A DNA stretch of 58,651 nt. It comes from Lachnospiraceae bacterium (GTDB lineage Bacteria; Bacillota; Clostridia; Lachnospirales; Lachnospiraceae). This document shows positions 25,971-34,260 of the stretch, piece after piece; position 1 is the first letter of the stretch, and every line of letters begins with the position of its first letter. The stretch spans positions 1-58,651 of the forward strand of contig JAUNGD010000017.1 in assembly GCA_030524705.1 (NCBI GenBank). The letters run 5' to 3'. The notes beneath the pieces were generated by a model, which worked only from the letters and a program-made list of their open reading frames with translations, made no database searches and was not told the DNA's origin. The position numbers and the translations under genes are program-made.

Positions 25971-27329
25971 TCATTTCGTGCTGCAGACGGCGACTGCCTT
26001 TTCAAATATATCCAGTCCGCATTCCAGCTGCTCGTCCGTCATTACCAGCGGAGCCAGGAAGCGGATGACATTTCCGTATGTACCTGCGCCCTCCACCATC
26101 AGGCCGTTCTTTACGCACTCCTGAATCACAGCAGCGGTCAGCGGCGCATCCGGCGTCTTGCTCGCCTTGTCCGTTACAAACTCAATGCCGATCATGCCGC
26201 CCAGTCCCCGGACGTCGCCGACACACTCGTATTTTTCCTTCATCGCCTCGTAGCGCGCCGTAACCTTTTTGCCAATCTCCACAGAACGCTCTGCCAGATG
26301 ATCCCGTTCCATGATCTCGATGACTTTAAGTCCGGCAGCGCAGGCCAGCGCATTTCCGCAGAAGGTACCGCCGATGGTCCCCGGAGCCGGGGCGTCCATA
26401 ATCTCTGCCCGGGCAATGATTGCAGACAGCGGCACGCCGCCGGCGATGGATTTTGCCGTGGCGATAATATCCGGCTGTACTCCCGCTTCCATCCAGTACT
26501 CAGAAGCGAACATGCGGCCGGTACGGCAGAAGCCGGACTGAACCTCGTCGGCTACCAGCATGATGCCGTGCTTGTCGCAGATTTCCCGGACTGCCTTGAT
26601 CCATTCGATGGGAGCCGGAATAAAGCCGCCCTCGCCCTGAAGCGGCTCCACGACGATGGCCGCGATGGTATCCGCCGGAGCGCACTGCTCAAACACATCC
26701 GTAATAGATTTCATATAGTAATCCACTGCCGCCTCCTGGGGCATGCCCTCTGGATTGCGGTAATAATACGGGAACTGCGCGCGGTAAATACCCTCCGGGA
26801 AGGGGCCCATCCCCACTGCATACGCTTTCTTTGAGGTCATGGACATGGTCAAAAGGGTACGTCCGTGAAACGCTCCTGAGAATACAATAATATTCGGACG
26901 CTTCGTATATGCCTTTGCCACCTTTACGGCATTTTCATCCGCCTCGGCACCGGAATTGGCGAAAAATGCTTTCTTCTCCTCTCCCTTTACCGGAGCGATC
27001 GCGCTCAACTTCTCCGCCAGAGCCACATACCCTTCATGAGTCACCACATTGAACATACCATGGAAATAATTTTCCGCCTGCTCCTTCACGGCCTCTACAA
27101 CCTCCGGCTGGGAAAAGCCGATATTCAAAACGCCGACTCCGCCGATCCAATCAAGGAATTTGTTGCCGTCCACGTCCTCGATCATAGCGCCCTCACCCCT
27201 TTTGATCACGACAGGATAAGCACATCCAATCGCCTTGGGCGTAGCGGCGGCCCGGCGTTCTATGATCTCCTTCGCCTTCGGTCCCGGCAGTGTTTCAGTA
27301 ATGATCTTCGGTAAATCTGTTCTCAACAT
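25971..27329 (-). CDS. gabT: 4-aminobutyrate aminotransferase-like (GabT/PuuE type)
   Basis: 452-aa class III aminotransferase moving the omega-amino group of GABA or a similar amino acid to 2-oxoglutarate (or pyruvate). ANSGAEADENAVKVA binds the phosphate, LVADEVQSGFCRTGRMF holds the cofactor Asp, and the Lys is near 293 in TAKSIAGGVPLSA. The ATG at 27329 has AAAGGTGGA before it; the frame extends to 27476 but that part is leader. The long leader contains a terminator and probably controls expression. GABA specificity is inference from similarity. Confidence 0.88.
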   Translation of the reverse strand: MLRTDLPKIITETLPGPKAKEIIERRAAATPKAIGCAYPVVIKRGEGAMIEDVDGNKFLDWIGGVGVLNIGFSQPEVVEAVKEQAENYFHGMFNVVTHEGYVALAEKLSAIAPVKGEEKKAFFANSGAEADENAVKVAKAYTKRPNIIVFSGAFHGRTLLTMSMTSKKAYAVGMGPFPEGIYRAQFPYYYRNPEGMPQEAAVDYYMKSITDVFEQCAPADTIAAIVVEPLQGEGGFIPAPIEWIKAVREICDKHGIMLVADEVQSGFCRTGRMFASEYWMEAGVQPDIIATAKSIAGGVPLSAIIARAEIMDAPAPGTIGGTFCGNALACAAGLKVIEIMERDHLAERSVEIGKKVTARYEAMKEKYECVGDVRGLGGMIGIEFVTDKASKTPDAPLTAAVIQECVKNGLMVEGAGTYGNVIRFLAPLVMTDEQLECGLDIFEKAVAVCSTK

Positions 27330-27495
27330 AATACATTTTCCACCTTTCTTCAATAGGAAACAGAAAATTTTAAAAATTTCCTGTGAACAAAAAAAGAGCG
27401 CCGGGATACCGGAACTCGTCCGTCTCCTGCACTCGTCCTTGAGTCCATGACTCATATCTGCCCTGCTGTTCTGCACAAAGCATTCTTAATGGTGC
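27330..27495 (-). ncRNA. Structured 5-prime leader of gabT, candidate riboswitch or attenuator
   Basis: From the TATAAT at 27502-27497 transcription would start near 27490, leaving about 160 bases before the gabT start. The leader holds GAGTC-ATG-GACTC, two copies of GGACGAGT about 17 bases apart, and a terminator hairpin (27417-27396) followed by seven T residues. The distal 65 bases carry the ribosome binding site. I could not match it to a known riboswitch or a T-box. A 42-codon frame starting at the TATAATG (27493, GGGAGG upstream) is an alternative, as a leader peptide. Confidence 0.5.
27389..27417 (-). terminator. Leader terminator upstream of gabT
   Basis: GAGTTCCGG (minus 27417-27409) pairs with CCGGCGCTC (27404-27396) with one G-U and one mismatch, followed by TTTTTTT (27395-27389). 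Located 60 bases before the gabT start. Confidence 0.7.
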
Positions 27496-27496
27496 C

Positions 27497-27525
27497 ATTA
27501 TACATCCTCCCACGCCGTTTTGCAA
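27497..27525 (-). promoter_or_regulatory. SigA promoter of gabT
   Basis: TTGCAA (27525-27520), 17-base spacer and a perfect TATAAT (27502-27497) on the minus strand, divergent from the response regulator promoter. Confidence 0.7.
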
Positions 27526-27610
27526 CCCTGAGATCATTTTTATTTTCCGTGCCTTTATTTTCGCAGAGATAAATTTTATTTTCTGCATGGCTGAACTGTA
27601 AATATAAATT

Positions 27611-27653
27611 TTACAACTCTGTTACAGCCTTCCCATTTCATTCATGCTATACT
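27611..27653 (+). promoter_or_regulatory. TTACA-N6-TTACA operator and promoter of the 27722 regulator
   Basis: TTACA at 27611-27615 and 27622-27626 (period 11), then TATACT at 27648-27653, 21 bases further. This is the spacing used by PhoB/OmpR-type activators. The same element precedes the 29883 gene. Confidence 0.6.
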
Positions 27654-27721
27654 GGATACTGACAGCATTGGCGTACAGACGGCAGCGCTGCCCGAAAAGC
27701 ATACATTTTTGTGAGGTAAAT

Positions 27722-28387
27722 ATGAAAGCAAAAATCCTTGTAATTGAAGATGAAACTGCAATAAACGACCTGCTGTGCATGAATCTGGAGGTGGCCGGAT
27801 ACGAGGTGCAGTCCTTTTTTGACGGCGCCCAGGCGGAATCCGCCCTGGAAAAGGTGCATGACTACGCCTGTGCCATTGTGGACATCATGCTGCCGGGAAG
27901 GGACGGCTTTGAGCTGCTCCCCCTCCTTTCCCGCTTTGAAATTCCCGTCATATTCCTGACTGCCCGGGTGGATCTTTCCAGCAAGATTAAGGGCCTCCGG
28001 GACGGGGCGGAGGATTATATCACAAAACCCTTTGAGATGCTGGAGCTTCTGGTCCGCCTGGAAAAGGTGCTGGAACGGCATCCCTCCCGGCAGGAGACCA
28101 TCACCATAAAAAACGTCCGCATCAATCCGAACAGCCGGACCGTGCTGAAGGACGGACAGGAAATCAGTCTGACGCCGATGGAATACGACTGCCTGATGAT
28201 GCTGGTACGCCACAAAAATATGGCTCTCACCAGAGATCAGCTTCTCACTGCACTCTGGGGCTTTGATTTTGAGGGGGAGACCCGGACGGTGGACGCCCAT
28301 GTGGGACGTATCCGCAAAAAGCTGGACTTCGGCGACGTCATCAAAACGATTCCCCGTATCGGCTACCGTCTGGAGGTGGATGAATGA
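27722..28387 (+). CDS. OmpR-family response regulator
   Basis: 221 aa. Receiver domain with acidic pair near the N-terminus (VIEDETAI), phospho-Asp in IVDIMLPGRDG and Lys in ITKPFEM; winged helix from about 125 (LTPMEYDCLMMLV) ending VIKTIPRIGYRLEV. The start at 27722 has GAGGTAAAT just before; the longer frame to 27644 is rejected. Its stop overlaps the kinase start as ATGA. A direct repeat in its promoter suggests autoregulation. Confidence 0.93.
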   Translation: MKAKILVIEDETAINDLLCMNLEVAGYEVQSFFDGAQAESALEKVHDYACAIVDIMLPGRDGFELLPLLSRFEIPVIFLTARVDLSSKIKGLRDGAEDYITKPFEMLELLVRLEKVLERHPSRQETITIKNVRINPNSRTVLKDGQEISLTPMEYDCLMMLVRHKNMALTRDQLLTALWGFDFEGETRTVDAHVGRIRKKLDFGDVIKTIPRIGYRLEVDE

Positions 28388-29793
28388 AGCTGTTTCGGAA
28401 AATCTATTTTCAGGTCATTATTGGTTTCCTTGTGCTGGCGCTATTCGGCTTTTCTTATCTGATCTATGAATCCCAAAAACAGAATCTGGCAGATATACAG
28501 CAGTATGAAGCCAATACCTTTTCTGGCAGGCTTTCCGAAATGAACCTGCAGCTCGACCAAAGCCATACCGCTCCTGACAACGAACGGCTGCAAAATATCA
28601 CGGCGGTCTACGCCTTTCGGGAGCTGTTTGAAAATACCGGGGGCATCTGCCGTGACGGCAATGAGCTTTTTAACAGCTCGCCCTATGACTATGATTATCA
28701 GGAGCTTCTGGAACACTGCGCCCAGGAGAACGGAACCTTCCTTCCCATTCTGCAAAAAGCAGGAAAACAGCGGCTTCTCATTTTCACCGCCCTTGCGGGA
28801 ACCGGAGCTTCCGGATCCTTTCAGATCGTATATTTTAAAGACGTATCCGATGTGTTCCGGCGAACCTCCCGGCTCTGCCTGACGGGTCTGCTGTTTACCC
28901 TTTTTATGCTCCTGACGGTGGGCGGGCTGCTGTATGCAGGCATTTACCGGACGCTTAAGCCACTCTCGGATCTGGAATCTGCGGCGGCGTCCATCGCCGG
29001 AGGCGCCTATAACATCCGGGTGCAAATCCCCGCCGGCCGCCAAAGTGATGAGCTGACACGCCTGGCGGAAAGCTTCAATCAAATGGCTGAAAGTGTTGAA
29101 GAGCATATACTGGCGCTCTCACGCATCAGCGAAGCCCAGCAGCAGCTTCTCGGCAGCCTCGCCCACGAGCTGAAGACGCCCATGACGGCCATCATCGGCT
29201 ATGCAGATATGCTGCTGACAGTGCGGCTCAATGATGCCCGCCGGGAAAAAGCGCTGCACTACATTGAAAGCGAAGGCCGCCGCCTGTCCCGGCTCTCTGC
29301 AAAAATGCTGGAGCTGACCGGCCTGGTCACCGGACAAAAGCAGATCTGCTTTCAGCCCCAGCGGGTACGGGAGCTGTTCGCCGCACTGTCGGATCTGACG
29401 GCGCACCGCCTGAGTGAAAAAAGCATCCTTCTGGAATACGAGTGTACTCCCGGCGGACTCTCCAGAGACATGGACCGCGACCTCATGATGAGTCTTCTGA
29501 TGAATCTTGTGGACAACGCCTTCAAGGCCTCTCCCCCGGGAAGCGTCATTCGTCTCTTTGCCGACCGGTACCGCATCTGCGTCCGAGATACCGGAGGGGG
29601 AATGCCCGCTGAGGAAGTCAGCCGCGTAACAGAAGCCTTTTACATGGTCAACAAATCACGCTCCAAAAGCGCAGGCAGCGTCGGTCTGGGTCTTACGCTC
29701 TGCCGTCAGATTGCGGCCATTCACGGCGCTGAGCTCATCATCGAAAGCGAACCCGGATCCGGCACCTCCGTCTCCGTCGTGTGGAACGACTAA
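28384..29793 (+). CDS. Sensor histidine kinase with HAMP domain
   Basis: 469 aa. Two membrane segments (about 8-28 and 165-188) bracket a 135-residue extracytoplasmic sensor. A HAMP domain (LKPLSDLESAAASIAGG) comes next, then GSLAHELKTPMTAI with the phospho-His, NLVDNAFKASPP, DTGGGMP and VGLGLTLC. It is translationally coupled to the preceding regulator. Signal unknown. The lipoprotein encoded next is a plausible target or modulator. Confidence 0.93.
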   Translation: MKLFRKIYFQVIIGFLVLALFGFSYLIYESQKQNLADIQQYEANTFSGRLSEMNLQLDQSHTAPDNERLQNITAVYAFRELFENTGGICRDGNELFNSSPYDYDYQELLEHCAQENGTFLPILQKAGKQRLLIFTALAGTGASGSFQIVYFKDVSDVFRRTSRLCLTGLLFTLFMLLTVGGLLYAGIYRTLKPLSDLESAAASIAGGAYNIRVQIPAGRQSDELTRLAESFNQMAESVEEHILALSRISEAQQQLLGSLAHELKTPMTAIIGYADMLLTVRLNDARREKALHYIESEGRRLSRLSAKMLELTGLVTGQKQICFQPQRVRELFAALSDLTAHRLSEKSILLEYECTPGGLSRDMDRDLMMSLLMNLVDNAFKASPPGSVIRLFADRYRICVRDTGGGMPAEEVSRVTEAFYMVNKSRSKSAGSVGLGLTLCRQIAAIHGAELIIESEPGSGTSVSVVWND

Positions 29794-29850
29794 TTACAGT
29801 TTCGTTACATGTTGCGGGAGATTCCGGCAAGCCCTTTCCTGTATGATAAT
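29794..29850 (+). promoter_or_regulatory. TTACA-N6-TTACA operator and promoter of the lipoprotein gene
   Basis: TTACA at 29794-29798 and 29805-29809 (period 11), with TATGAT (29842-29847) about 32 bases downstream. The repeat-to--10 distance is 11 bases longer than in the regulator's own promoter, one helical turn. GGAGGA precedes the start codon. Confidence 0.55.
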
Positions 29851-29882
29851 TCTAAATTTTACATCAAAAAGGAGGATTTTTT

Positions 29883-31442
29883 ATGAAACAGACTTATTTA
29901 GCCGGATTGCTGGCCGCGGCACTGGGATGCTGCGCCATAGGCGGATGTGCCACCGTCTCCGAGGCTTCCATGGTGCATCCGAAAAGCAGCGCCAGCGAGG
30001 TACAGGCAGAAGGAAAAAAACAGACAGATACAAAAAGTGAAGTACAGACAGAAAATACCATAACAGACATGACGGACAAAACAGACAATCCCGATCAATC
30101 AATATCCCCTCTTCTCCGAGAAGCCCTCGATATTCCCGGGCAGATACAGTTTTCCGCGCAAAATGAAAGCGGCCGGCTGCAGATCAACGTGGACGCCGCC
30201 GTGGAAGTGCCGGAGGTTTCCGGGATCGCTTCTGTCAGCGTCACAAAACGCCCTCTGACGCAGGAGGATGTCGACCGCATCAATGACGCATTTTTCCCGG
30301 AAGCCGTTTTTTACACCTCCGAGAGCTACAAGCAGATGACAAAGCAGGAATGTCAGAAAACCATCGACATTCTGGAGCAGTATGCCGCAGAAGGGAACCT
30401 AGATCCCTATTCCTACGGCCCGGATTATGACATCTATCAAACTATCGAGAATATGAAATGGTGGAGAGACAATTCCCCGGAAGAAAAAACACTGGTGGAG
30501 GTTCAGCCGGCCTTCGGCTCAGAGACCGGCAGCAGCACAGAGGAAGCATCTGACATAAATCAGATGATCTCCGTAAATGCCGTACTGCCTGACAAAACGG
30601 CATACGATTATCAGATTTTTCAGGACACCAAAACCACCGTACTCATTAATAAAATTTATGAAAGGAATGATCCCGAGCTGTGCTGGAACTGGTCTGAATA
30701 TCAGGATTTGAAGGGATACGGCTGCGAGCTTCCTGATGAAGCAGAGCTGATTGAAAAAATGGAGCAGGATTCTGGTTTCACTCTGGAAAAGGCCCGGCAG
30801 GTCGCAGAAGAAAAAATTGAGGCTATGGGAATCCGGGACATGGAACTGAATTCCTGGGATCTGGGACTTCTCTGGGAGGACGGAAACGGCTACAGCCAGG
30901 ACAGACAAAAGGATACCGGATATATACTTCATTATACCCGGTGCATCCGGGACATTCCCATCACCTACACCATCGACTTTGGCGGAGCCTATGAAAGCCT
31001 GGACAGCGATTATGAGACCTGGGGATACGAGATCCTGAATTTCATCGTCACCGAAGACGGTATAGATGAGGTCTATTTCGCAGATCCATACAACATCGGA
31101 GAAGCACAGGAAGAGAATCTCACTCTTCTGCCCTTCTCCGACATACTGGAAATCTTCAAAAATCTTATCATTGCCTCCAACAGCTTCGTAGACGAATACA
31201 ATATGACAAGAACCTTTCACATTGACCGCATCACACTGGGGTACGGCAGGATTTACGATCCGCTTGCCGACAGCAGCTCCGGCACACTGATACCCGTCTG
31301 GGACTTCTTCGGCGGCTTTACCGATACCCCGCTGGATAGCAATTCAGAACGCGGACAGACCACCAACTACTGCCCGACCCAGAGCCACCTGACCATCAAT
31401 GCCGTAAACGGCAGCATGATCAGCCGCAGCCTCGGGTATTGA
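29883..31442 (+). CDS. Large hypothetical lipoprotein (DUF6034-like)
   Basis: 519 aa. Lipoprotein signal peptide with the acylated Cys near residue 22 (AIGGC) and a polar Ser/Lys/Thr linker to about 75. The rest is a soluble extracytoplasmic domain rich in aromatic and acidic residues (MKWWRDNSP, LCWNWSEYQ, DEVYFADPYNI, PVWDFFGGF), seen in Clostridia next to two-component systems. I recognise the general type, not a function. It is the probable output of the upstream pair because of the shared repeat. The 3-prime end is part of a tandem duplication. Confidence 0.8.
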   Translation: MKQTYLAGLLAAALGCCAIGGCATVSEASMVHPKSSASEVQAEGKKQTDTKSEVQTENTITDMTDKTDNPDQSISPLLREALDIPGQIQFSAQNESGRLQINVDAAVEVPEVSGIASVSVTKRPLTQEDVDRINDAFFPEAVFYTSESYKQMTKQECQKTIDILEQYAAEGNLDPYSYGPDYDIYQTIENMKWWRDNSPEEKTLVEVQPAFGSETGSSTEEASDINQMISVNAVLPDKTAYDYQIFQDTKTTVLINKIYERNDPELCWNWSEYQDLKGYGCELPDEAELIEKMEQDSGFTLEKARQVAEEKIEAMGIRDMELNSWDLGLLWEDGNGYSQDRQKDTGYILHYTRCIRDIPITYTIDFGGAYESLDSDYETWGYEILNFIVTEDGIDEVYFADPYNIGEAQEENLTLLPFSDILEIFKNLIIASNSFVDEYNMTRTFHIDRITLGYGRIYDPLADSSSGTLIPVWDFFGGFTDTPLDSNSERGQTTNYCPTQSHLTINAVNGSMISRSLGY

Positions 31443-31481
31443 CAGAGCGCAGCACGGTCAGCCGCAGCCTCGGGTATTGAC
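31411..31481 (+). repeat. 33-bp tandem duplication at the lipoprotein gene 3-prime end
   Basis: Positions 31411-31443 and 31449-31481 match with two differences and include the last codons and stop of the gene (SRSLGY). The second copy lies outside the frame and is non-coding. Confidence 0.85.
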
Positions 31482-31490
31482 GGGAACCGG

Positions 31491-32720
31491 TTATTTTCCG
31501 GCCTTTCTGTAAACCTCCATTGCCGCCGGCACGGCCTCTCCGGTGGAAACCTTCACGCCGTTCTGCAGCATGACAGCCTCAAGAGCGCCCAGAAGGATCA
31601 GGATATTTCTCTTCTGGCTTGAGTATCCCATGTTGCCGATACGCAGGATTTTTCCATCCAGCGGGCCGAAGGAGGTGGCGATCTCGATGCCGAAATCGTT
31701 CAGCAGCATACCGCGGATTGCCTTTCCGTCTGTTCCCTCCGGGATATTGATGGCCGTAACCACCGGCATCTTGTGTGCAACGTCGCCGAATACGGTAAGA
31801 CCCATTGCATTCAGACCTGCCTGGAGAGCCTCATCGTTGAGCTTATGTCTCGCGAAGCGGGCCTCCAGGGTCTCTTCAACGATGCAGCGCAGCGCTTCAT
31901 GCACTGCGTACTGCATGCTGGTGGCCTCCGTATGATGATTCAGACGGCGCGGGCTCCAGTAGTCCTCCAGCTGTCCGAGATCCAGGTAATTGCTGGGAAT
32001 GCCCGGAAGCGTACCGGCAATATCGCTGGAGGTGCGGATTCCCTTCTCTACTCTCTTTCTTGCCTTTACGATATCCTCGATCTGCTGGTTGTATGTGATC
32101 AGCGCAGAGCCTGACGGAGCAGAAACACATTTCTGTGTACCGGAAATGCAGGCAGAAAGCTTCCACTCATCCACCTTCACCTCGGCTCCTCCCAGAGTAG
32201 CCACAGCGTCCACGATCAGCAGTGCGCCGTATTTCTCACAGATCTTTCCCAGCTCATCCAACGGCTGCATCATGGAGGTAGATGTCTCGCCGTGGATGCA
32301 GGCAACCGCCTTGTAATGATCCTTTTTCAGCGCCTCTTCTACTTCCTCCGGCTCGAATACGGTTCCCCATTCTCTTTCCAGCAGCGTAATCTCTGCACCG
32401 CAGCGCTCCAGAATCTCAGCCAGAAGATAACCGAAACGGCCGAAGGCCGGGATCAGCACCTTGTCCCCCGGGCAGATTGCTCCCGTAAGCACGGTTTCAA
32501 GACCGCCTCTCGAGGTCGTGTCCACAACGTAGGTCTGATGGTTCTGAGTCTGGAACAGATAACGCTCCATCTCCATGGTTTCATTCATAAGGGCCGTAAA
32601 TTCCGGGTCAAACTGTCCCAGAATATGTGCGCTCATCGCCCGCAGAACCCGGGGGTCTGCCTCCACCGGTCCCGGAGTCATAAGTGTACGCGGTGATGGG
32701 TTGATTTCTTTAAATTTCAT
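31491..32720 (-). CDS. PucG-like aminotransferase (alanine-glyoxylate aminotransferase family)
   Basis: 409-aa PLP enzyme. MTPGPVEADPRVLRAMS, GQFDPEFTALMNETMEM and EDYWSPRRLNHHTEAT are close to Bacillus PucG, the ureidoglycine-glyoxylate transaminase. The Schiff-base Lys is near residue 197 in SGTQKCVSAPSG, and the cofactor Asp is in LLIVDAVATLGG. No allantoin gene is present, so glyoxylate-linked transamination of Ala/Ser or 2-aminoethylphosphonate-like substrates is possible. AAGGATGA precedes the ATG. Its promoter is followed almost at once by a strong hairpin. Confidence 0.88.
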   Translation of the reverse strand: MKFKEINPSPRTLMTPGPVEADPRVLRAMSAHILGQFDPEFTALMNETMEMERYLFQTQNHQTYVVDTTSRGGLETVLTGAICPGDKVLIPAFGRFGYLLAEILERCGAEITLLEREWGTVFEPEEVEEALKKDHYKAVACIHGETSTSMMQPLDELGKICEKYGALLIVDAVATLGGAEVKVDEWKLSACISGTQKCVSAPSGSALITYNQQIEDIVKARKRVEKGIRTSSDIAGTLPGIPSNYLDLGQLEDYWSPRRLNHHTEATSMQYAVHEALRCIVEETLEARFARHKLNDEALQAGLNAMGLTVFGDVAHKMPVVTAINIPEGTDGKAIRGMLLNDFGIEIATSFGPLDGKILRIGNMGYSSQKRNILILLGALEAVMLQNGVKVSTGEAVPAAMEVYRKAGK

Positions 32721-32744
32721 AGCTTTATCATCCTTTCTTATCGT

Positions 32745-32795
32745 AAAAAAAGCAAAAAAATCCCAAAGTATTTCCTTCCTTGGAATTTTTTTGCT
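32745..32795 (-). terminator. Terminator-like hairpin at the 5-prime end of the 32720 transcript
   Basis: Arms 32780-32795 (AGCAAAAAAATTCCAA on the minus strand) and 32751-32766 give a 16-bp stem with one G-U pair. A run TTTTTT (32750-32745) follows. The predicted transcription start is only a few bases upstream. Confidence 0.75.
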
Positions 32796-32808
32796 TACAC
32801 CCTACCTA

Positions 32809-32837
32809 ATAATAGGAAAAACCTGCTTTTCTGTCAA
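32809..32837 (-). promoter_or_regulatory. Strong SigA promoter of the 32720 aminotransferase
   Basis: TTGACA (32837-32832), 17 bases, TATTAT (32814-32809) on the minus strand. Start of transcription near 32802. Confidence 0.75.
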
Positions 32838-32867
32838 TACCTTTCTTTTTCATTCCGCTCTGAGGCT

Positions 32868-33587
32868 TTATTCCTCCGGGCATACCTCCGCGATCTTCGC
32901 CTCGATCCGGCTTTTCACCACTGCCGCCAGCTCCGTGGTCTTCATGCCCTGATACTCTTCATAGAGGATCGGCTCCAGAAAATATACCTGCACCTTCTGT
33001 TTCTCAATAGAGCCTGTATCAAAGGCCTTGTAGGAATCCACCAGGGCTACAGGCACCACCGGACACTTCGCCTTCATTGCGGCCTTAAAGCTTCCGCCCT
33101 TAAAGTCCTGCAGATGATTTCCGTTTTTGCTCCTGGTGCCCTCCGGGAAAATAATAAAATTCCGGCCCTGTTTGACCTCCTCCGCCATCTGGAGGATCAC
33201 CTTCATCCCCTGCCGCACATCCGAACGGTCAATGGCCAGAGCTCCCAGGCACGCAATGACCTGCTTCAGAAACGGGATCTCCGCCAGCTCCTTTTTCAGC
33301 ACAACGGACACCGGCCTCGTCATAAGCTGTACGATAGCCAGAACGTCAAACATGCCCTGATGGTTCGGAAACAGAATATAGCCGTCCTCCTGGGGCAGAT
33401 TTTCCAGACCGTGTCCCTCAATTTCCACCCGGCCGCCTTTGACCGCCCGGTTGTCGATCTGCTTGATCAGGGCAAACCGTTCCTCCAGTGTATAATTCTC
33501 TGGATGCGCCGCCATACGCAGCAGCCGTACGATCCCATAGGGAACGTACCACAGATTCATAAGCACCATCCATATGATTCGCTTCAT
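32868..33587 (-). CDS. plsC: 1-acyl-sn-glycerol-3-phosphate acyltransferase
   Basis: Membrane-associated acyltransferase making phosphatidic acid from lysophosphatidic acid. 239 aa with an N-terminal hydrophobic stretch, the HX4D motif in NHQGMFD and the phosphate-binding motif FPEGTRS, which define the PlsC family. The start overlaps the upstream HAD gene stop as ATGA, so the two are coupled. CGGAAG-type Shine-Dalgarno is inside the HAD gene. Reasonably sure of class; exact acceptor unproven. Confidence 0.92.
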   Translation of the reverse strand: MKRIIWMVLMNLWYVPYGIVRLLRMAAHPENYTLEERFALIKQIDNRAVKGGRVEIEGHGLENLPQEDGYILFPNHQGMFDVLAIVQLMTRPVSVVLKKELAEIPFLKQVIACLGALAIDRSDVRQGMKVILQMAEEVKQGRNFIIFPEGTRSKNGNHLQDFKGGSFKAAMKAKCPVVPVALVDSYKAFDTGSIEKQKVQVYFLEPILYEEYQGMKTTELAAVVKSRIEAKIAEVCPEE

Positions 33588-34237
33588 CTGCCGCTTCCTC
33601 CCTCTACAAATAACGTCAGATCAGAAAATCCGGCGATCTTGGCATCACTGCGGTCCACCGTTCCAAAACCGTATGAGGCGAAGATAAAGGGAACTCCTGC
33701 GCTGAATGCTGCATCACGATCTCCCTGGGTATCGCCGACGTAAACCGGAGCCTTAAGATGGTTCCGCTTTGCCACCAACGCAATATTCTCCCCTTTGGAC
33801 TTCCGGGTATTCCCGAAGCACTCAATATCCGCAACATAAGGCCCAAGCCCTGTCTTTTCCAAAAACAACTCAATATACCCCGACTGGCAGTTGCTGACGA
33901 TAAATACCGGAATTTTTTTTGACAGCTCCTTTATGCCGGAAATGACGCCGGGATAACAGATGTCACACGCATCCGCCTCAAGATCGTCATGTTCATACTC
34001 ACAGCACAGCTCCATGATCCAGGTACGCTGCTCCAACGGCAGCTCCGGGAACATCTGCTCCGCGATCACCGCCATCGTCTTCCCGAACAGCCCCTTGAGC
34101 ATGTCCGGCGTAACCCTGTAGTCCGGCAGCCCGCTCTCACGAGCAGCCCTTTCCCAGGCCCGGGCCACAATCGGCGTGGAATCCCAGAGTGTACCGTCTA
34201 CATCCAGGATCAGTCCGTCTATATTTTTCTCAATCAT
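33584..34237 (-). CDS. HAD-family phosphatase (phosphoglycolate-phosphatase-like)
   Basis: 217 aa. Motif I LILDVDGTLWDS with the nucleophile Asp, motif II VSNCQSG, a Lys in the KSKGENIALVAKR stretch and motif IV GDTQGDRDAA make it a Gph/PGMB-type HAD hydrolase with an alpha-helical cap (about 20-90). GAGGAGGAG precedes the ATG. It is coupled to plsC, so a role in phospholipid or glycerol-phosphate turnover is imaginable, but HAD specificity cannot be read from sequence. Confidence 0.9.
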   Translation of the reverse strand: MIEKNIDGLILDVDGTLWDSTPIVARAWERAARESGLPDYRVTPDMLKGLFGKTMAVIAEQMFPELPLEQRTWIMELCCEYEHDDLEADACDICYPGVISGIKELSKKIPVFIVSNCQSGYIELFLEKTGLGPYVADIECFGNTRKSKGENIALVAKRNHLKAPVYVGDTQGDRDAAFSAGVPFIFASYGFGTVDRSDAKIAGFSDLTLFVEGGSGR

Positions 34238-34260
34238 ATTCTCCTCCTCTATTGCTGAAA

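Noticed and set aside
27330-27490. T-box leader before gabT
   Set aside because: No T-box sequence (GGGTGGNACCGCG) and no specifier-loop layout.
20231-27525. Arginine biosynthesis assignment for the ArgD-like aminotransferase
   Set aside because: No other arginine gene is present; context favours amine use.
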